From NCBI GenBank assembly GCA_025594325.1, contig JANHCV010000008.1, positions 806,001-870,000 of the forward strand: 64,000 nt of DNA, given 5' to 3'. The translations under genes were made by a program, and so were the position numbers. Below, piece after piece: positions 43,363 to 53,464 of this stretch; the stretch's first letter is position 1, and each line of letters starts with the position of its first letter. The stretch is from Blastocladiella emersonii ATCC 22665. Lineage: Eukaryota > Blastocladiomycota > Blastocladiomycetes > Blastocladiales > Blastocladiaceae. The notes below the pieces were generated by a model. The model made no database searches and was not told the origin of the DNA. It saw nothing but the letters and a program-made list of their open reading frames with translations.

Positions 43363-43989
43363 GGTCTTGGCCGAGTGTCGAGGAGAACGAGCAGGAACGT
43401 CAAGTGCGTGAGCGCGGCGGCCGAAACGAGAAACGAGACGTCCTCGCTGGTGTGCGCCAGGCGCACTAAAAGCATGGCGCACATGTGTGGCGTCGCCTCG
43501 ATCAATTTCGAGTTTGCTTCCCTCTAGCATCCCTTCGATGGGTGATCATAGTGTCCAGTCTCTGATCTAGCTAAAAATCTTGAGGTTGTAGACTTGGACT
43601 CGTCCATTTGAAGAGGCGGGGATCGCTTGCGCACAAGTGCTCCGCTTGGATCAACTCTCCCATCACGACGCGCAAGCCGCTAACGCTCTGCGACGTTCTG
43701 CTGATCGAAGCCATGGTACACTCAAGGATGAAACTGCGTTCAATGTCGTCGTGCGCCAACTTGAAGCGTCCTCGCGCGCCCTAGGGAGAGCTGGATCGGC
43801 CATCGTTTCCGCACGCGTTCGGCGTTTGGTCCATGGTGATGGCCGTGGCCAGATCTCGTTGCCTTTCCGGGTTTCCTAAGCTTGTGAGGAAGATGCGCTG
43901 TCCACAATCGCCAGTATGATCCTGCTCTCAACAAGCGACCGTAAGCACTGATCTACAAGCTTAGAGTATGCAATCTGAACGTTCATTCA
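43363..43989. other. Gap between M1 and M2
   Basis: Holds the M1 upstream region and about 450 bp with no clear gene. A possible decayed helix-coding stretch lies near 43640-43700 on the minus strand (CVVMGELIQAEHL), too weak to call. Confidence 0.4.
43482..43496 (-). promoter_or_regulatory. Shared box of M1 (degenerate)
   Basis: CATGTGTGGCGTCGC on the plus strand, 120 bp before the ATG. Confidence 0.45.
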
Positions 43990-44442
43990 TTACTCGTCGA
44001 CCTCAACGATCCGCGTCGTATCGTCACTTGCGCCGCGCACTGGAACCGCCCGGCCCTCCACGATGCGGCGGAATTTGGCGATCAGGTAGCGCATCGACCG
44101 CTCCGTGCCGACTAGGTGGCTCAGATCCGGCGGAGGGATGACGGCGAGCGGGTCGTAGTTGTCGCGCAGCTCCCGAAGCTGCTGGATACACCTGGCCGCG
44201 GACTCGAGGTGCGGCAGCAGGGCCGCGGCTTTCTCGAGCGATTCTGCGGCAGTGGCTGGGTCGAGTTGTTCGATGTTGGTCAAGTGAGCATGCAGCTCGC
44301 CGAGCGGGCGCTGAAAGGCCGCAAACGCGGCCGTGTCTTCGAACCGCTGCGGAGGCGTCGCCGGCTTGCCTCGCGCCTGGGTCCCAGGTTTGCTCCGCGG
44401 ACGCTTCTTCTGGGCAGCGGCACGTTGCGCGTTGTAGCCCAT
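43990..44442 (-). CDS. Family M protein M2
   Basis: 150 aa, intronless; start MGYNAQRAAAQKKRPRSKP. Core: ALLPHLESAARCIQQLRELRD, then a proline-rich link and a second helix (MRYLIAKFRRIVEG). It ends DDTTRIVEVDE, a clear version of the family C-terminal signature. It resembles M1 through the middle (LGELHAHLTNIEQL against LAELLGHLASIQAL), suggesting a local duplication. Confidence 0.75.
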   Translation of the reverse strand: MGYNAQRAAAQKKRPRSKPGTQARGKPATPPQRFEDTAAFAAFQRPLGELHAHLTNIEQLDPATAAESLEKAAALLPHLESAARCIQQLRELRDNYDPLAVIPPPDLSHLVGTERSMRYLIAKFRRIVEGRAVPVRGASDDTTRIVEVDE

Positions 44443-44534
44443 GGTCTTGGTCAAGTGTCGAGGAGGAAGAGGGGTGGCCGAGGGAGGAGAAGCGAGTCTC
44501 GAACACAAGTGTGACGGTCGACTTGACGCACGCC

Positions 44535-44551
44535 CACGTGTGTGTCGCAGG
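44535..44551 (-). promoter_or_regulatory. Shared box of M2
   Basis: CACGTGTGTGTCGCAGG on the plus strand, 93 bp before the ATG. The E-box is perfect; the distal half is weak. Confidence 0.5.
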
Positions 44552-44681
44552 CCTGGCGCCCTTTCGCCTCGCCTCGCCCATCGGCGGCTCACGAAGTCGC
44601 GTTCTGGTCACCAAGACGACGATATATACAAACGAGACTCTCGTGTCGAAACACTGCAGACCCACCAGCTCGGCCCGCGCG

Positions 44682-45110
44682 TCACGGCTGGTTCTCAATC
44701 CCGGGCTGCTCGCGGCGCAACCTCTCCATGCCGGCCTTGATGTCCTCGATCTGGTCGCGCAGGATCGCCTCGTGCTCGGTGAGCTGAGCCATCTTGGCGC
44801 GGTACACGGCGGCCTGGGCCGCGGTCTCGCGGCGAGGCCGGGTGGCCGCGAGCGTCTCCATGACGACGTGCATCGACGCGAGCGTCGTCTCCATGGGCGG
44901 CAGCGCGGCTGCGATTTGCTGGTAAGTCATGGTGCACGGAGGCTGGTTCGCGGTGGTCGCCCCGATGGCGTCCAGCTGCTGCACCGCGGCCGTCAGCGGG
45001 CCGACGGACTCGCGCAGCACGCGCGTGTGGTTGGCGGCGGGCGCGGCGGTCCGTGGAGCGCGCGGCGGGCGCTTCTTGGTGGCGGCAGCTTTTTGCGCGG
45101 TGTATCCCAT
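44682..45110 (-). CDS. Family M protein M3
   Basis: 142 aa; start MGYTAQKAAATKKRPPRAP. Core: ALPPMETTLASMHVVMETL, ATRPRRETAAQAAVYRAKMAQL (RPxRxTAA), EHEAILRDQIEDIKAGMERLRRE. This is a typical full core with heptad-like spacing. The C-terminus (GIENQP) lacks the acidic signature. Function unknown. Confidence 0.78.
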   Translation of the reverse strand: MGYTAQKAAATKKRPPRAPRTAAPAANHTRVLRESVGPLTAAVQQLDAIGATTANQPPCTMTYQQIAAALPPMETTLASMHVVMETLAATRPRRETAAQAAVYRAKMAQLTEHEAILRDQIEDIKAGMERLRREQPGIENQP

Positions 45111-45729
45111 TGCAGTAGGTCAAGTTGATTCGTGCAGCAAGGAGAGGGAGGGATCGCTCGAGCGGGGCCGGGCGAGGAACGCGCGCGAGCGATCGGCGGC
45201 TGACGCGCGCTGGTCAGGTGAGTGTGGCGCAACGCGACGCAGAGGCGCGAAGCGACTCGCGCACGCTCCTGCCGCCCCCGCTATGGATGATATGGGCGTC
45301 CAATGGATCATTTGCTGCCTGCAAACATATTTTGGGACCTCGTGACAAGGTAAAATTACGTCGTTTGCAGTCACGGTCAAGCCGCTGCCTTGGCGCGTGG
45401 TGCTCGTGACGGCTCGATCGCCGGCGCCGACTCAACTCGATCCGTGACGCTCAACAATGAAGCGATAGATGTTGCTGCGATGGTGACTGCGGTCCGCGCC
45501 GTGTCGAGCTGAGGCCACTAGATGTGGAGCGTCTGCGCATCGCCGGCCAGGTTGAGTGATGGTGCCACCTGTTTCGAGCGCGGGAGAGTTGAGCGTCGTG
45601 CCATACCTCGCGCCAACGCGTACAAGTAAGATGCCCGTTGCACTCGCACGCCCGAAGAGAGACGCTAGGACAACTGTTCGTTCAGTAATGCAAGTATTCA
45701 GACCAGCGCACGCGCGCACTTTGGTCCGC
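45111..45729. other. Gap between M3 and M4
   Basis: The M3 box is the only recognised site. The rest (about 45240-45729) shows no coding signal, RNA gene or repeat that I can support. Confidence 0.5.
45213..45234 (-). promoter_or_regulatory. Shared box of M3
   Basis: CAGGTGAG-TGTGGCGCAACGCG on the plus strand, 103 bp before the ATG. An almost identical copy stands before M5. Confidence 0.7.
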
Positions 45730-46248
45730 CTATTCAAGCTCCTCAATCCGGTCCTCGGTCGGCTTCCTGCCCGACTCTGCAGCCTGCTGCTTCTCCACCA
45801 GCATCTTGCGAGCCTTCTCGAGAATCAACCCCATGGCCTCATCCTGCTTGCCCACCCGATTGAGATCGTTGATGTGGGCGATCGCCTTCTGCAACGTTGA
45901 GGGACCAGCAATTGAGACTTGGAGGTACAGGTACTTGCGCTGCAAGTGCGAGACAAGGGCCTCGAGGATTGAAATCATCTCGATGAGCTGCTCGGTCGCT
46001 CCACGCGTCGGCAGCGGTTTGCCGTTTGGGAACAGCGCATCCAGCGCGTGCACATGTCGCATCGTGACGGGGTCGGTTTCGCCAATGAAGCCAGGTGTAA
46101 ACCCGTTTGGGTGAGGCGGCAGGGTGGGATCTGTTGATTCAGGTGCTGATGGTGCAGGAGGTGTGTACTTGGATGGCGTCGGTTCGGGGGCGCGCGGGCG
46201 ACGGGCACGTCGCTTGGTCGCTGCAGCCTTTTGCGCACTGTAACCCAT
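45730..46248 (-). CDS. Family M protein M4
   Basis: 172 aa; start MGYSAQKAAATKRRARRPR, then a long Pro/Thr linker. The core is divergent: a GNGKPL-like loop, EQLIEMISILEALVSHLQRKYLYLQ, then KAIAHINDLNRVGKQDEAMGL. It ends PTEDRIEELE, an excellent C-terminal signature. Start and tail tie it to the family although the middle has changed. Confidence 0.75.
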   Translation of the reverse strand: MGYSAQKAAATKRRARRPRAPEPTPSKYTPPAPSAPESTDPTLPPHPNGFTPGFIGETDPVTMRHVHALDALFPNGKPLPTRGATEQLIEMISILEALVSHLQRKYLYLQVSIAGPSTLQKAIAHINDLNRVGKQDEAMGLILEKARKMLVEKQQAAESGRKPTEDRIEELE

Positions 46249-46358
46249 GGTGATGATACGTGGTTTGCAGAGAGTAGATGAACGAGAGCTGCGGACCTGG
46301 AGGACAAAGGCTCGACTCAATGCTCACGCACTCCTTGAGCGCGAAAACGCGACGAAGT

Positions 46359-46375
46359 CATGTGGCTGCGCCACT
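46359..46375 (-). promoter_or_regulatory. Shared box of M4 (degenerate)
   Basis: CATGTGGCTGCGCCACT on the plus strand, 111 bp before the ATG. Confidence 0.42.
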
Positions 46376-46480
46376 CCTGATGAGCGCGCGGCGCCTCACG
46401 CTCACCGCGCGATGCCGAACCACGGAGTCCAGTTCAGATCACAAGAACGGATATATTTATGTTGAGCTTCGTGCGTCGCA

Positions 46481-46942
46481 TCAAGCCGACGCACCCGCTG
46501 ACGCGTCGCGGCCCTGAAGCAGCCCCGGGTGCTCGCGGTTCACCTGCTCGATGGTCGCCTTGATATGCGCAATCTGGGCACGCAGGTGGGCCTCGCACTC
46601 GGCGACGTGCGCTACCGTTCTCTTGTTTACGAGCGCCTCCGAAGCCGACATGCGCCGCGGCCGGCATGCGGCGTAGGCCTCCATGATCCCAGGCATCGTC
46701 GCCACTGTTGCTTCCATGTGCGGTAGCCCGTCCACTGCTTGTTCGAACGTCATGGAGTCGTGCGGCAGGTGCGTGTTGGCCGAGGACATGGCGTCGAGAA
46801 ACGCTTCGGCAGCCGCGAGCGGGGCAGCCGCCTCCCGCACGTGCAGCGCGGCCGCGGAGCTCGCGTCTGGCGGCGGGGCGGGCCGGAACGAGCGCCGTGG
46901 ACGCTTCTTGGTGGCGGAAGATTTTTGCGCGTTGTATCCCAT
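46481..46942 (-). CDS. Family M protein M5
   Basis: 153 aa; start MGYNAQKSSATKKRPRRSF. Core: GLPHMEATVATMPGIMEAYAA, CRPRRMSASEALVNKRTVAHV, ECEAHLRAQIAHIKATIEQVNREHPGL. It pairs closely with M3 (both end ...NREHPGL or ...RREQPGI) and shares its promoter sequence, suggesting an M3/M5 duplication. Confidence 0.78.
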   Translation of the reverse strand: MGYNAQKSSATKKRPRRSFRPAPPPDASSAAALHVREAAAPLAAAEAFLDAMSSANTHLPHDSMTFEQAVDGLPHMEATVATMPGIMEAYAACRPRRMSASEALVNKRTVAHVAECEAHLRAQIAHIKATIEQVNREHPGLLQGRDASAGASA

Positions 46943-47032
46943 TGCAGCAGGTGAAGATGATTTACACGGAGAGGAGCGAGCTCGAGCAGGACGAGCTTGG
47001 GAAAACGCGCGATCGGCGACCGACGCGTCGGT

Positions 47033-47054
47033 CAGGTGATTGTGGCGCAACGCG
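47033..47054 (-). promoter_or_regulatory. Shared box of M5
   Basis: CAGGTGAT-TGTGGCGCAACGCG on the plus strand, 91 bp before the ATG. Confidence 0.7.
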
Positions 47055-47355
47055 ACGAATGGGGCTACTCGACTCAACCCGCGCTTTCCCTGGCAGCCAG
47101 TTCAAGAAAGTAAATATCACTTGATGCATTCGCCGCTTCTTGCAAATGCAGCTAGTGATCCGTGGCCGGCGTTGCCTCGCGTCCAGGGGAGAGATCCCGT
47201 CGTTGCGGTCGCTTGGGCGGTCGCTTCATGACGAAGTAATCGCGTCGACTTTGGTCCTCGACTGATCTCGTCCCACCTGGTTTATCTCGGCAGTCATTTT
47301 CAACCGGAGAGAACCTGGACTACTAGAGATGACGTGCGGGCTCGCTGCTGTCGGA

Positions 47356-47510
47356 CGCGTCCTGATATCATGTGGGTGCGGCGTGACGCGGTGGAGACGA
47401 AGATCGCGATGCGAAACGGGCGGCGACTTGGATGCCCGCCGACTTCCTTCTGCTACTTGCCCAACCGTGTTACACCACAGAACTTCATGTAACTCCATGC
47501 AAGCCGCATA
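47356..47510 (+). pseudogene. Relic of a C3-like promoter and start region
   Basis: CGCGTCCTGATATCATGTG (47356-47374) matches the C3 upstream box CGCGTTCCGATATCATGTG. Further matches follow: GCGTGACGC, GAAACGG, and CATGTAACTCCATGCAA near 47487 against CATGTAACTCCACGCAA in the C3 start. No family C coding body follows. It looks like a 5' fragment left by deletion. Confidence 0.6.
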
Positions 47511-48366
47511 TCGGGTTCCGAGTAGCGACCTGATAGCTTAACGCAGTGATCGGCTCGCAGTTTTCGCACCGGGAGGCCCGCGTCGCAGCCGCCCGCCGCG
47601 GCGGCGGACTGTCGAGCGCTTCACAAGCATACATTGCTGAACCTTATGACACTGCTACTTGAATCGACTCGCTCCATCGCTTCATTTTAGACTCGCGCCG
47701 GAACTGAGAGCAAAGGACACGTGCAGCATGTACGTCCTGTTGGACTACGTCTTCGGGCCTTTGCGATCCGGACCCGGTTCGCAAGAGTTCTCAGTGGGTA
47801 AGGAGGCATCGAAGTAGCGCTACATACAGAGCCCGCGTCTCGACCGCTCCCACGGTCGCTTTTTCTCGTGCAGCCGCCAAACCGCTGGCGCTCCGCGGTG
47901 TGTAACCAGTCACCGGACTGTGATGATCATCAGCTTTGGTCATCCGCGTTTCCTGGCTTCTTTGTTCGCTTGTTGAACAGCTGTCATCACCATCACACGC
48001 TGCTAGCTGCACCTCGTTCCGATGTACCCCACGCTGCTTGAATGATGCTTCCAAGGCGCATTATCCAGCGCCACCTCGTGCCTCAGTGCTTTGTCGAACG
48101 GGAGACAGCGTGTCCTTGCGTCAGCGCACTGCTCGCAACAGCAAGCGACGCAGGCCGCGAAGCTGTACACTCATCGAACAGGCTTTACTCGCAGAAAGGT
48201 TTACACTTGCTCAAAGATGACGGGAGCGACGGGCACGGCTGCACTTCAGATCTTGCTTCAAAGCGGGTACTCGGATTGATCAATCACAACTGCAGATGCA
48301 TTCAATCACACACTCGCGCGCGCGTGATCGCTACCGCGCGCTTCTCTTCAATGCGCTGTCACCGCC
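47511..48366. other. Gap without a supported gene
   Basis: No motif-bearing frame. Short frames at 47791-48054 (minus) and 48042-48464 (plus) look like compositional noise. Confidence 0.5.
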
Positions 48367-48888
48367 TTACACGCGCCCGCGCTGGCGCTGGCGCGCGGCA
48401 AGCGCTTGGCGGGACCGCTCGATCGACTGGCGCGAGGTGCGCTCCTGGAGCAGCAGCTGGTTGAGGCAGTCGGTCAGCGCAAACGCCGTCTCCACGGTCG
48501 CGACCCCGAGCGTCCACGACTCGAGCGTCTGGCGCTTCTGCTGTACGTGCGCGAGCAGAGCCTCCTGGTGTGTGATCAGCACGGCAATGTCCTGGGCGGT
48601 GAGGTTGCGCGGCGCTGCACCGGGCCCAGCGCTGGCCCCAGTGATGGCGTTGATGGCGTTGACGTGGTGCAGGATCACTGGGTCGTTGTCGGCATCGAGT
48701 GCGGCCTCAACGCCGTAGAGCGGACTCGTGGGCAGGGCCGCCGACCATGCGGGCGTGACTGGCGCACAGCCCGGCGGACGAGGACCCACGGCAACGCGGG
48801 CAGCCGATGCGGGCGGAGCCGACTCGGAAGGGCGCGGGCGGCGCGCGCACCGCTTTGCGGATGCATTCTTTTGCGCGTTGAATTCCAT
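48367..48888 (-). CDS. Family M protein M6, PGCAPVTPAW subtype
   Basis: 173 aa; start MEFNAQKNASAKRCARRP. It belongs to a subtype with M11 and M12 sharing PPGCAPVTPAWSA.LPTSP then LYGVEAALDAD, and VNAINAI. The core is ITHQEALLAHVQQKRQTLESW, then a helix (LTDCLNQLLLQERTSRQ) and a basic end (LAARQRQRGRV). The second residue is E rather than G. Function unknown. Confidence 0.75.
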   Translation of the reverse strand: MEFNAQKNASAKRCARRPRPSESAPPASAARVAVGPRPPGCAPVTPAWSAALPTSPLYGVEAALDADNDPVILHHVNAINAITGASAGPGAAPRNLTAQDIAVLITHQEALLAHVQQKRQTLESWTLGVATVETAFALTDCLNQLLLQERTSRQSIERSRQALAARQRQRGRV

Positions 48889-48998
48889 GGTGTCGATGCG
48901 TTGTTTGTGGTTTGGGTGGCGGAGAGAAGGAATCGAGCGGGTCGCCGATTTCCTCGACAAGTCGGCCGAACGCGGAGTTGACTCACGCGGCTGGCCCA

Positions 48999-49024
48999 CA
49001 CGCGCGAGTGTGGCGCAAAACGCG
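48999..49024 (-). promoter_or_regulatory. Shared box of M6
   Basis: CACGCGCGAG-TGTGGCGCAAAACGCG on the plus strand, 111 bp before the ATG. The E-box is extended to CACGCG. Confidence 0.6.
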
Positions 49025-49257
49025 TTCGGCGATGGGAGTGACGGGAATTGTGGCTGGGCGCGACGCGTCTCATGTCTCGCATCCCCAAGCGACGCTGACG
49101 CGTCGCTGTTCAGAACGGCATCTTTACGAATGGAAGACACAACGCTTCCCTTGTCAACTTTATGCAACGCGTCCGACACCGCTCCAACTTGCTGATTTAC
49201 GACTGGTACCTTTAAGGCTGATAGCGCGACCGCCAGCGTGCTTCGCCAAGTGTGCCG

Positions 49258-49293
49258 TTAGTAGGCGAAGGCCCTTGCCGGGTTGAAGCCCAT
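49258..49293 (-). pseudogene. Solo family M start fragment
   Basis: CCATGGGCTTCAAC followed by eight codons (MGFNPARAFAY, stop). The ATG context and first four residues are those of family M; the rest is lost. Confidence 0.45.
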
Positions 49294-49933
49294 GGCCTTG
49301 GCCGATTACGATACGTCGGCAACAATGATATCGAGTAGCGCAGCTTCGCGAACGAACGAGCAACACGCTGCTCATCGCGCGAGCGCGATCAAGCAGGAAG
49401 CGCGTGCTACGCGTGTTTATTTGGTGGTTTGATCCTCGTGCGAGCGCATCGCGACATACGAATGAGATCAACCGATCCGAGTCCCGCATGTTGGTTGCTG
49501 GGATCGGGCTGGATCGCTGTCCAACAAATTCGGGACAGGGAGGAGCAGCTCTAAGTGATGGAGCACACCCGCGCCTGTCGTGCAAGGCCGCGCTGCAGGC
49601 GTTGAGTACTTTCTCCAATAAATTCAAGCCATCTCGGTTACGTTTTTAGCGCAAGCGAAGGTCTCAGTCGACTACGAGATGGGCGGACGAAACCGGTGCC
49701 ATTGATGGAGCAAAATTACCTGTTTGTCCCGAGCCTGATTTGAGGAGAAGACTACCCTGCGAATCCCTGCCCGCTTCAACGTAGGTGAAGGACGAGACAA
49801 TCATGCATGTTACAGTGTGCTATCCATTACAAACAACAAGACCATGACGTGACACGGGAACGGCTTGCGACGGATGCAGAAGGTGTGCGCGTCACGAGCA
49901 CCATAAAGTCAGGGATTCGACTTAGTTGATCTC
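49294..49933. other. Gap between the M start fragment and M7
   Basis: No supported coding sequence, RNA or repeat. Confidence 0.5.
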
Positions 49934-50383
49934 CTAGATGCGGCTACTGTCGCCGTCAGGGCTGGAGCCATCTCGGAGCGGGAAATCCCGCTCGGCCACC
50001 CGTCGGCGGAGCTCGACGAGGTTCTTGCGTATTTCCTCCTCGTTCTTATCATCTTCGATAAAAGCAGTGGCGAAACGGGGGTCGAAGCGTGCCAACTTAA
50101 CGCGGATTTGCCGCATGGCCTGTGCATGTGCCAGCGTGCCCTCGAGGTGTGGAATAAGTGCGGCAACGTCCTCCAGCTTCAAGTCCCGAGCATCTTCGGG
50201 CATGAGCTCTCGGAACGCTGCGTGGTGGAGGCTCACCTCGGGGCTCATTCGAAAGAAGACCCCGGCGGCACGGTCAATGCATGCTTCGGCGGGGCCACCA
50301 GGCGGCATCGGCGCAGACTTGCTTGCGGGCTTGCGCCGAGCACGCTTCTTAGCGGCAGCTGCCTTTTGCATGTTGTTATTCAT
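49934..50383 (-). CDS. Family M protein M7
   Basis: 149 aa; start MNNNMQKAAAAKKRARRKP: the first four residues have changed but QKAAAxKKRxRRKP is kept. Core: ALIPHLEGTLAHAQAMRQIRVKLARFDPRF, then EEEIRKNLVELRRRV. It ends DGDSSRI, a shortened C-terminal signature. The RPxRxTAA motif is reduced to FDPRFATA. Confidence 0.72.
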   Translation of the reverse strand: MNNNMQKAAAAKKRARRKPASKSAPMPPGGPAEACIDRAAGVFFRMSPEVSLHHAAFRELMPEDARDLKLEDVAALIPHLEGTLAHAQAMRQIRVKLARFDPRFATAFIEDDKNEEEIRKNLVELRRRVAERDFPLRDGSSPDGDSSRI

Positions 50384-50481
50384 GGCCTCCAGTCAGGAGG
50401 TGCGAGTGTGGAAGTCGGCGGTCGGGAGCTGGGAGCGCCCGCGAACAGGTCGGCAAAGAGCTGAAACGACTGCCCACGAAG

Positions 50482-50500
50482 CACGTGTGTGGCGCAGGCG
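50482..50500 (-). promoter_or_regulatory. Shared box of M7
   Basis: CACGTGTGTGGCGCAGGCG on the plus strand, 99 bp before the ATG. Confidence 0.6.
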
Positions 50501-50748
50501 CGGGCGCGGGCGCGACCACGACGACGCGCGTCGACGCGCGAGACACCGTACTCGGCGTTCTCCAATGGAGCGCGCTCATTCTAGGAGCGCGGATCACTGC
50601 CGTGATTAAAAATGCGTTTAATATAGTCACGCTTCACAACTGCTTGCAGAACGCGCAAGCCCTCGCTTACAGCAAGTCGCTGGCTCATGGTCACGCAAGA
50701 AAATCGAGCGAAAACGCCGACTGCATGTATCCCAAACATTGAGCCATA

Positions 50749-51137
50749 CTAAACTTCCGTGATCCGCTCGTCTTTTGGCTCTACGGTGCCAGCAGCGACG
50801 GCGCGCTCACGCTGACGTTCCACAAGCGATTTTTGAAGCGCAGCGCCTTTTGAAGCGCAACGACCATCGATTCCGCAGACTGTTGCTGCACCAGCGTCTC
50901 GTTCAGGGCCGCGGTCAGCGCAAGCGTTTCCTCCATCGTCGACTTTAAGTGCACCCCTGATCCCGGGTTCCACGCCAAGAGCGCCTCGTGCTTCTGCTGG
51001 GCGAGATCATCAGCTTCCAAATCACTCGAGCTTGTGATCCGTCCATCTTTGGGCTCGGCGTCGGCCGCCTCCGCGCGCTTGCGCATTCGTATCGCTAGCG
51101 TCACTTGATAATGTTTGAGAGCCGACTGCGTGGGCAT
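50749..51137 (-). pseudogene. Family M relic M8 with a 17-bp duplication frameshift
   Basis: The frame from 51137 has no MGY start; an EPKDGRITSSSDLE phrase near residue 30 duplicates the ending. Near 50840 GCGCTTCAAAA occurs twice 17 bp apart. That insertion shifts the frame; the other frame continues ...KSLVERQRERAVAA and ends EPKDERITEV, a family C-terminal signature. A degenerate box lies at 51252. I infer a pseudogene formed by a tandem duplication. Confidence 0.55.
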
Positions 51138-51251
51138 GTTTCAAGCAACATCTAGTGTAAGGCTGCGAGCCAACAAGACCACTTTGCTCACCATCGAGTC
51201 CCAGTCCGTCGCGGTTGGCGGAGTCCACACGATAATAGTTTACCTCTTGCG

Positions 51252-51272
51252 CAGTGAGTGGCGTAGTACACG
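51252..51272 (-). promoter_or_regulatory. Shared box of relic M8 (degenerate)
   Basis: CAGTGAGTGGCGTAGTACACG on the plus strand, 115 bp before the relic start. Confidence 0.4.
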
Positions 51273-51446
51273 GTAGCCCGAGTTCGCTTGTTCAACCAGC
51301 GGGGCTCGGGCCAGCAACTAAGCGACCTGATAATCGCAGTGCCATCTGGAGCTCACATGCTTCGCCTCTCGCCCTCAAGATTGAAAGTACGTCAAGGCCT
51401 TACATTTCGTGACACAAACGGACAGAAGGCTCGCGCAGCAGCAAAG

Positions 51447-51935
51447 TTACTCGAGTTCGAGGATGCGGCCCTCGTCACTAGACCCAGCACTGCCGCCCTG
51501 CTCGCCCTCCTTCTCGAGTCGCGCCGCCAGCTCCTTGCGGAGCCGCTCGACGTTGGCGCGCATCTCCGCTTCCTTGGCCGCCGTTGTGGCCAGGTACGCG
51601 TTGTACTCGACCAAATCGGCTGCCGACAGGTTCCGCGGCCGCATGTCGCGGAACGCCTGCTGCATGGCCTGCATGTGCTTCACCACGCCCTCGTAGTGCG
51701 GGATCACCTGGACAAGTTCTTCCGTCGTCGCATGGCGGTCGCGGGGCGTGATGGCGCGGAGGGCCTTGAGGTGCTGCTCCATGCCGTGGGTCGCCACGTC
51801 GATGGGCGAAATGGCGGACGTATGGTTCGACAAAACCGTGGTCGCGGCCGTCGCCTTGGCCGCGGGAGTAGCAGCGGTATTGTTGCGGCGGCCACGCTTC
51901 TTGGCGGCGGCGGCTTTCTGCGCGCTGTAGCCCAT
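51447..51935 (-). CDS. Family M protein M9
   Basis: 162 aa; start MGYSAQKAAAAKKRGRRNN. This is the most typical core: VIPHYEGVVKHMQAMQQAFRD, MRPRNLSAADLVEYNAYLATT, KEAEMRANVERLRKELAARLEKE. It ends SSDEGRILELE, a perfect C-terminal signature. A strong coiled coil is expected in the last third. Function unknown. Confidence 0.8.
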   Translation of the reverse strand: MGYSAQKAAAAKKRGRRNNTAATPAAKATAATTVLSNHTSAISPIDVATHGMEQHLKALRAITPRDRHATTEELVQVIPHYEGVVKHMQAMQQAFRDMRPRNLSAADLVEYNAYLATTAAKEAEMRANVERLRKELAARLEKEGEQGGSAGSSDEGRILELE

Positions 51936-52064
51936 GTTTCGGATGGATTGCACCAAGTGATCTACGACAGCACTGTCAAGTGGGGCGGAGGGGCGAGAGG
52001 AAGAGGAAGCCCGACGCTGGCACGGCGGAAGTCGCTGTGCGAATTTTCGGCGCTGGCTGAGGAT

Positions 52065-52086
52065 CACGCGAGTGGCGCAGCCACGC
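52065..52086 (-). promoter_or_regulatory. Shared box of M9
   Basis: CACGCGAGTGGCGCAGCCACG on the plus strand, 130 bp before the ATG. Confidence 0.55.
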
Positions 52087-52865
52087 CCGATCGCGTCTGC
52101 TGCTTGCTGTGCGCGACCAAGGTGTCTGCCTTGTTCGTACTGGGCGTTGGTACACGTAGCCGCCTGGCACAGCAAAATCATCAATAATCTTTGTTTCCGA
52201 TGCTGGAAACTCCATCCAAGTTGTCAGGATTTCAGGGCCGTTCTCGCACGTTTGAAGTTTCGCGTTTCCTGCCGCCAAAGATTGTTGTGTACAAGCACCT
52301 CTGCTTTCAAGCGTCCGTCGTCGATCGACGGCTCACCCCCGCAAAGGTTCACATCACGCATAGAATTTCTCATGCGAGACTCCTCACTTGTCTTGGATTT
52401 TAGCCACGGCAACCAACAGCTTGTGAGCTCGCGTCGTCACAAACTGATGGCTGTACTGATCGCCCAACGTTCGCGGGTTTCGCCTTTCATTGACACCTTT
52501 CAAGCGAGCATCAGGTTCATTCCACACGTGCTTAGTAAAACGGATCACCTTTGCGTCCCAAGAAACGCTGCTTGTGGGAGTTGGCGCCAAAACGCGCTTG
52601 GGATTCCGCTCTTTCGCAGCTCATTTTGCAAGTCCCTCATTGCTGCTGCGTGAAAACACGCGTCCTGATCAGCAGTCAGCATGTCCTGTGGCTGTGCCGT
52701 GCGTTCCGAACGTGGTGGTGCTGAAGTTGTGGCGTAACGCGTCCAATATGAAAGGGCACCGATCGCTTGGTAAAGTAATATCTTGAGAGCGAGTAGACGC
52801 TGAGCACCTTGCGAGCAATCAGTTTTAGCTGAACCGCATGTATCTCCGAGGCACGAATCGCGCGC
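52087..52865. other. Gap between M9 and M10
   Basis: No supported gene or repeat; short frames lack motifs. Confidence 0.5.
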
Positions 52866-53348
52866 TCACTGCTCATCATCGCCACACTCCTCAATGCTAC
52901 CGCCGCCGCCAGTGGAACCGGCACCAGCAGCAGCCGCGGACCCAGCGCCGCGACCAAAGACGCGGTACATCATCTCGAGGTTGGCGCGCATCAAAGCCTC
53001 CTGCTCGATGAGGTCCGCGAGGGACGCGTTGAACTGGGCCACTTCGGCGGCCGTGGCGCGCTGTGGGCGGATCGTATACATCTCGTGCCGCACACGCTGG
53101 ATGTTTGTCAGCATCGCCTCGACGTGCGTAATTACCTGGAACGGGTCGGCTTGAGGACCGCCGAGAACGCTCTGCATGACGAGGGAGCGGATTCTGTCAA
53201 AGTTGTGCTCAAATTCGTCGCTGGCCGCGTCCATGGTTGCAAGCGCCTTGCGAACCTCAGGCGCAGAGGTCGAGACTTGCGAGCGGACCGCCGGCCGGCG
53301 CCGCGCGCGCTTCTTGTTGGCGGCAGCCTTTTGCGCGTTGTATCCCAT
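52866..53348 (-). CDS. Family M protein M10
   Basis: 160 aa; start MGYNAQKAAANKKRARRRP. Core: VITHVEAMLTNIQRVRHEMYT, IRPQRATAAEVAQFNASLADL, EQEALMRANLEMMYRVFG. The tail is Gly/Ala-rich and acidic (SIEECGDDEQ) instead of DxRIxELE. The core is closest to M13/M14. Confidence 0.78.
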   Translation of the reverse strand: MGYNAQKAAANKKRARRRPAVRSQVSTSAPEVRKALATMDAASDEFEHNFDRIRSLVMQSVLGGPQADPFQVITHVEAMLTNIQRVRHEMYTIRPQRATAAEVAQFNASLADLIEQEALMRANLEMMYRVFGRGAGSAAAAGAGSTGGGGSIEECGDDEQ

Positions 53349-53442
53349 GGTTTCACTGGATCTTGAATAATGAAGGGGAGCGATAGTCGCGAGGAGACCC
53401 TCTCGCGCGAAAGGCGCGTCCCTTCGAGGGTGGGAGAAGGGA

Positions 53443-53464
53443 CACGTGAGTGGCGCAACGCGCG
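53443..53464 (-). promoter_or_regulatory. Shared box of M10
   Basis: CACGTGAGTGGCGCAACGCG on the plus strand, 95 bp before the ATG. This is a consensus copy. Confidence 0.72.
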
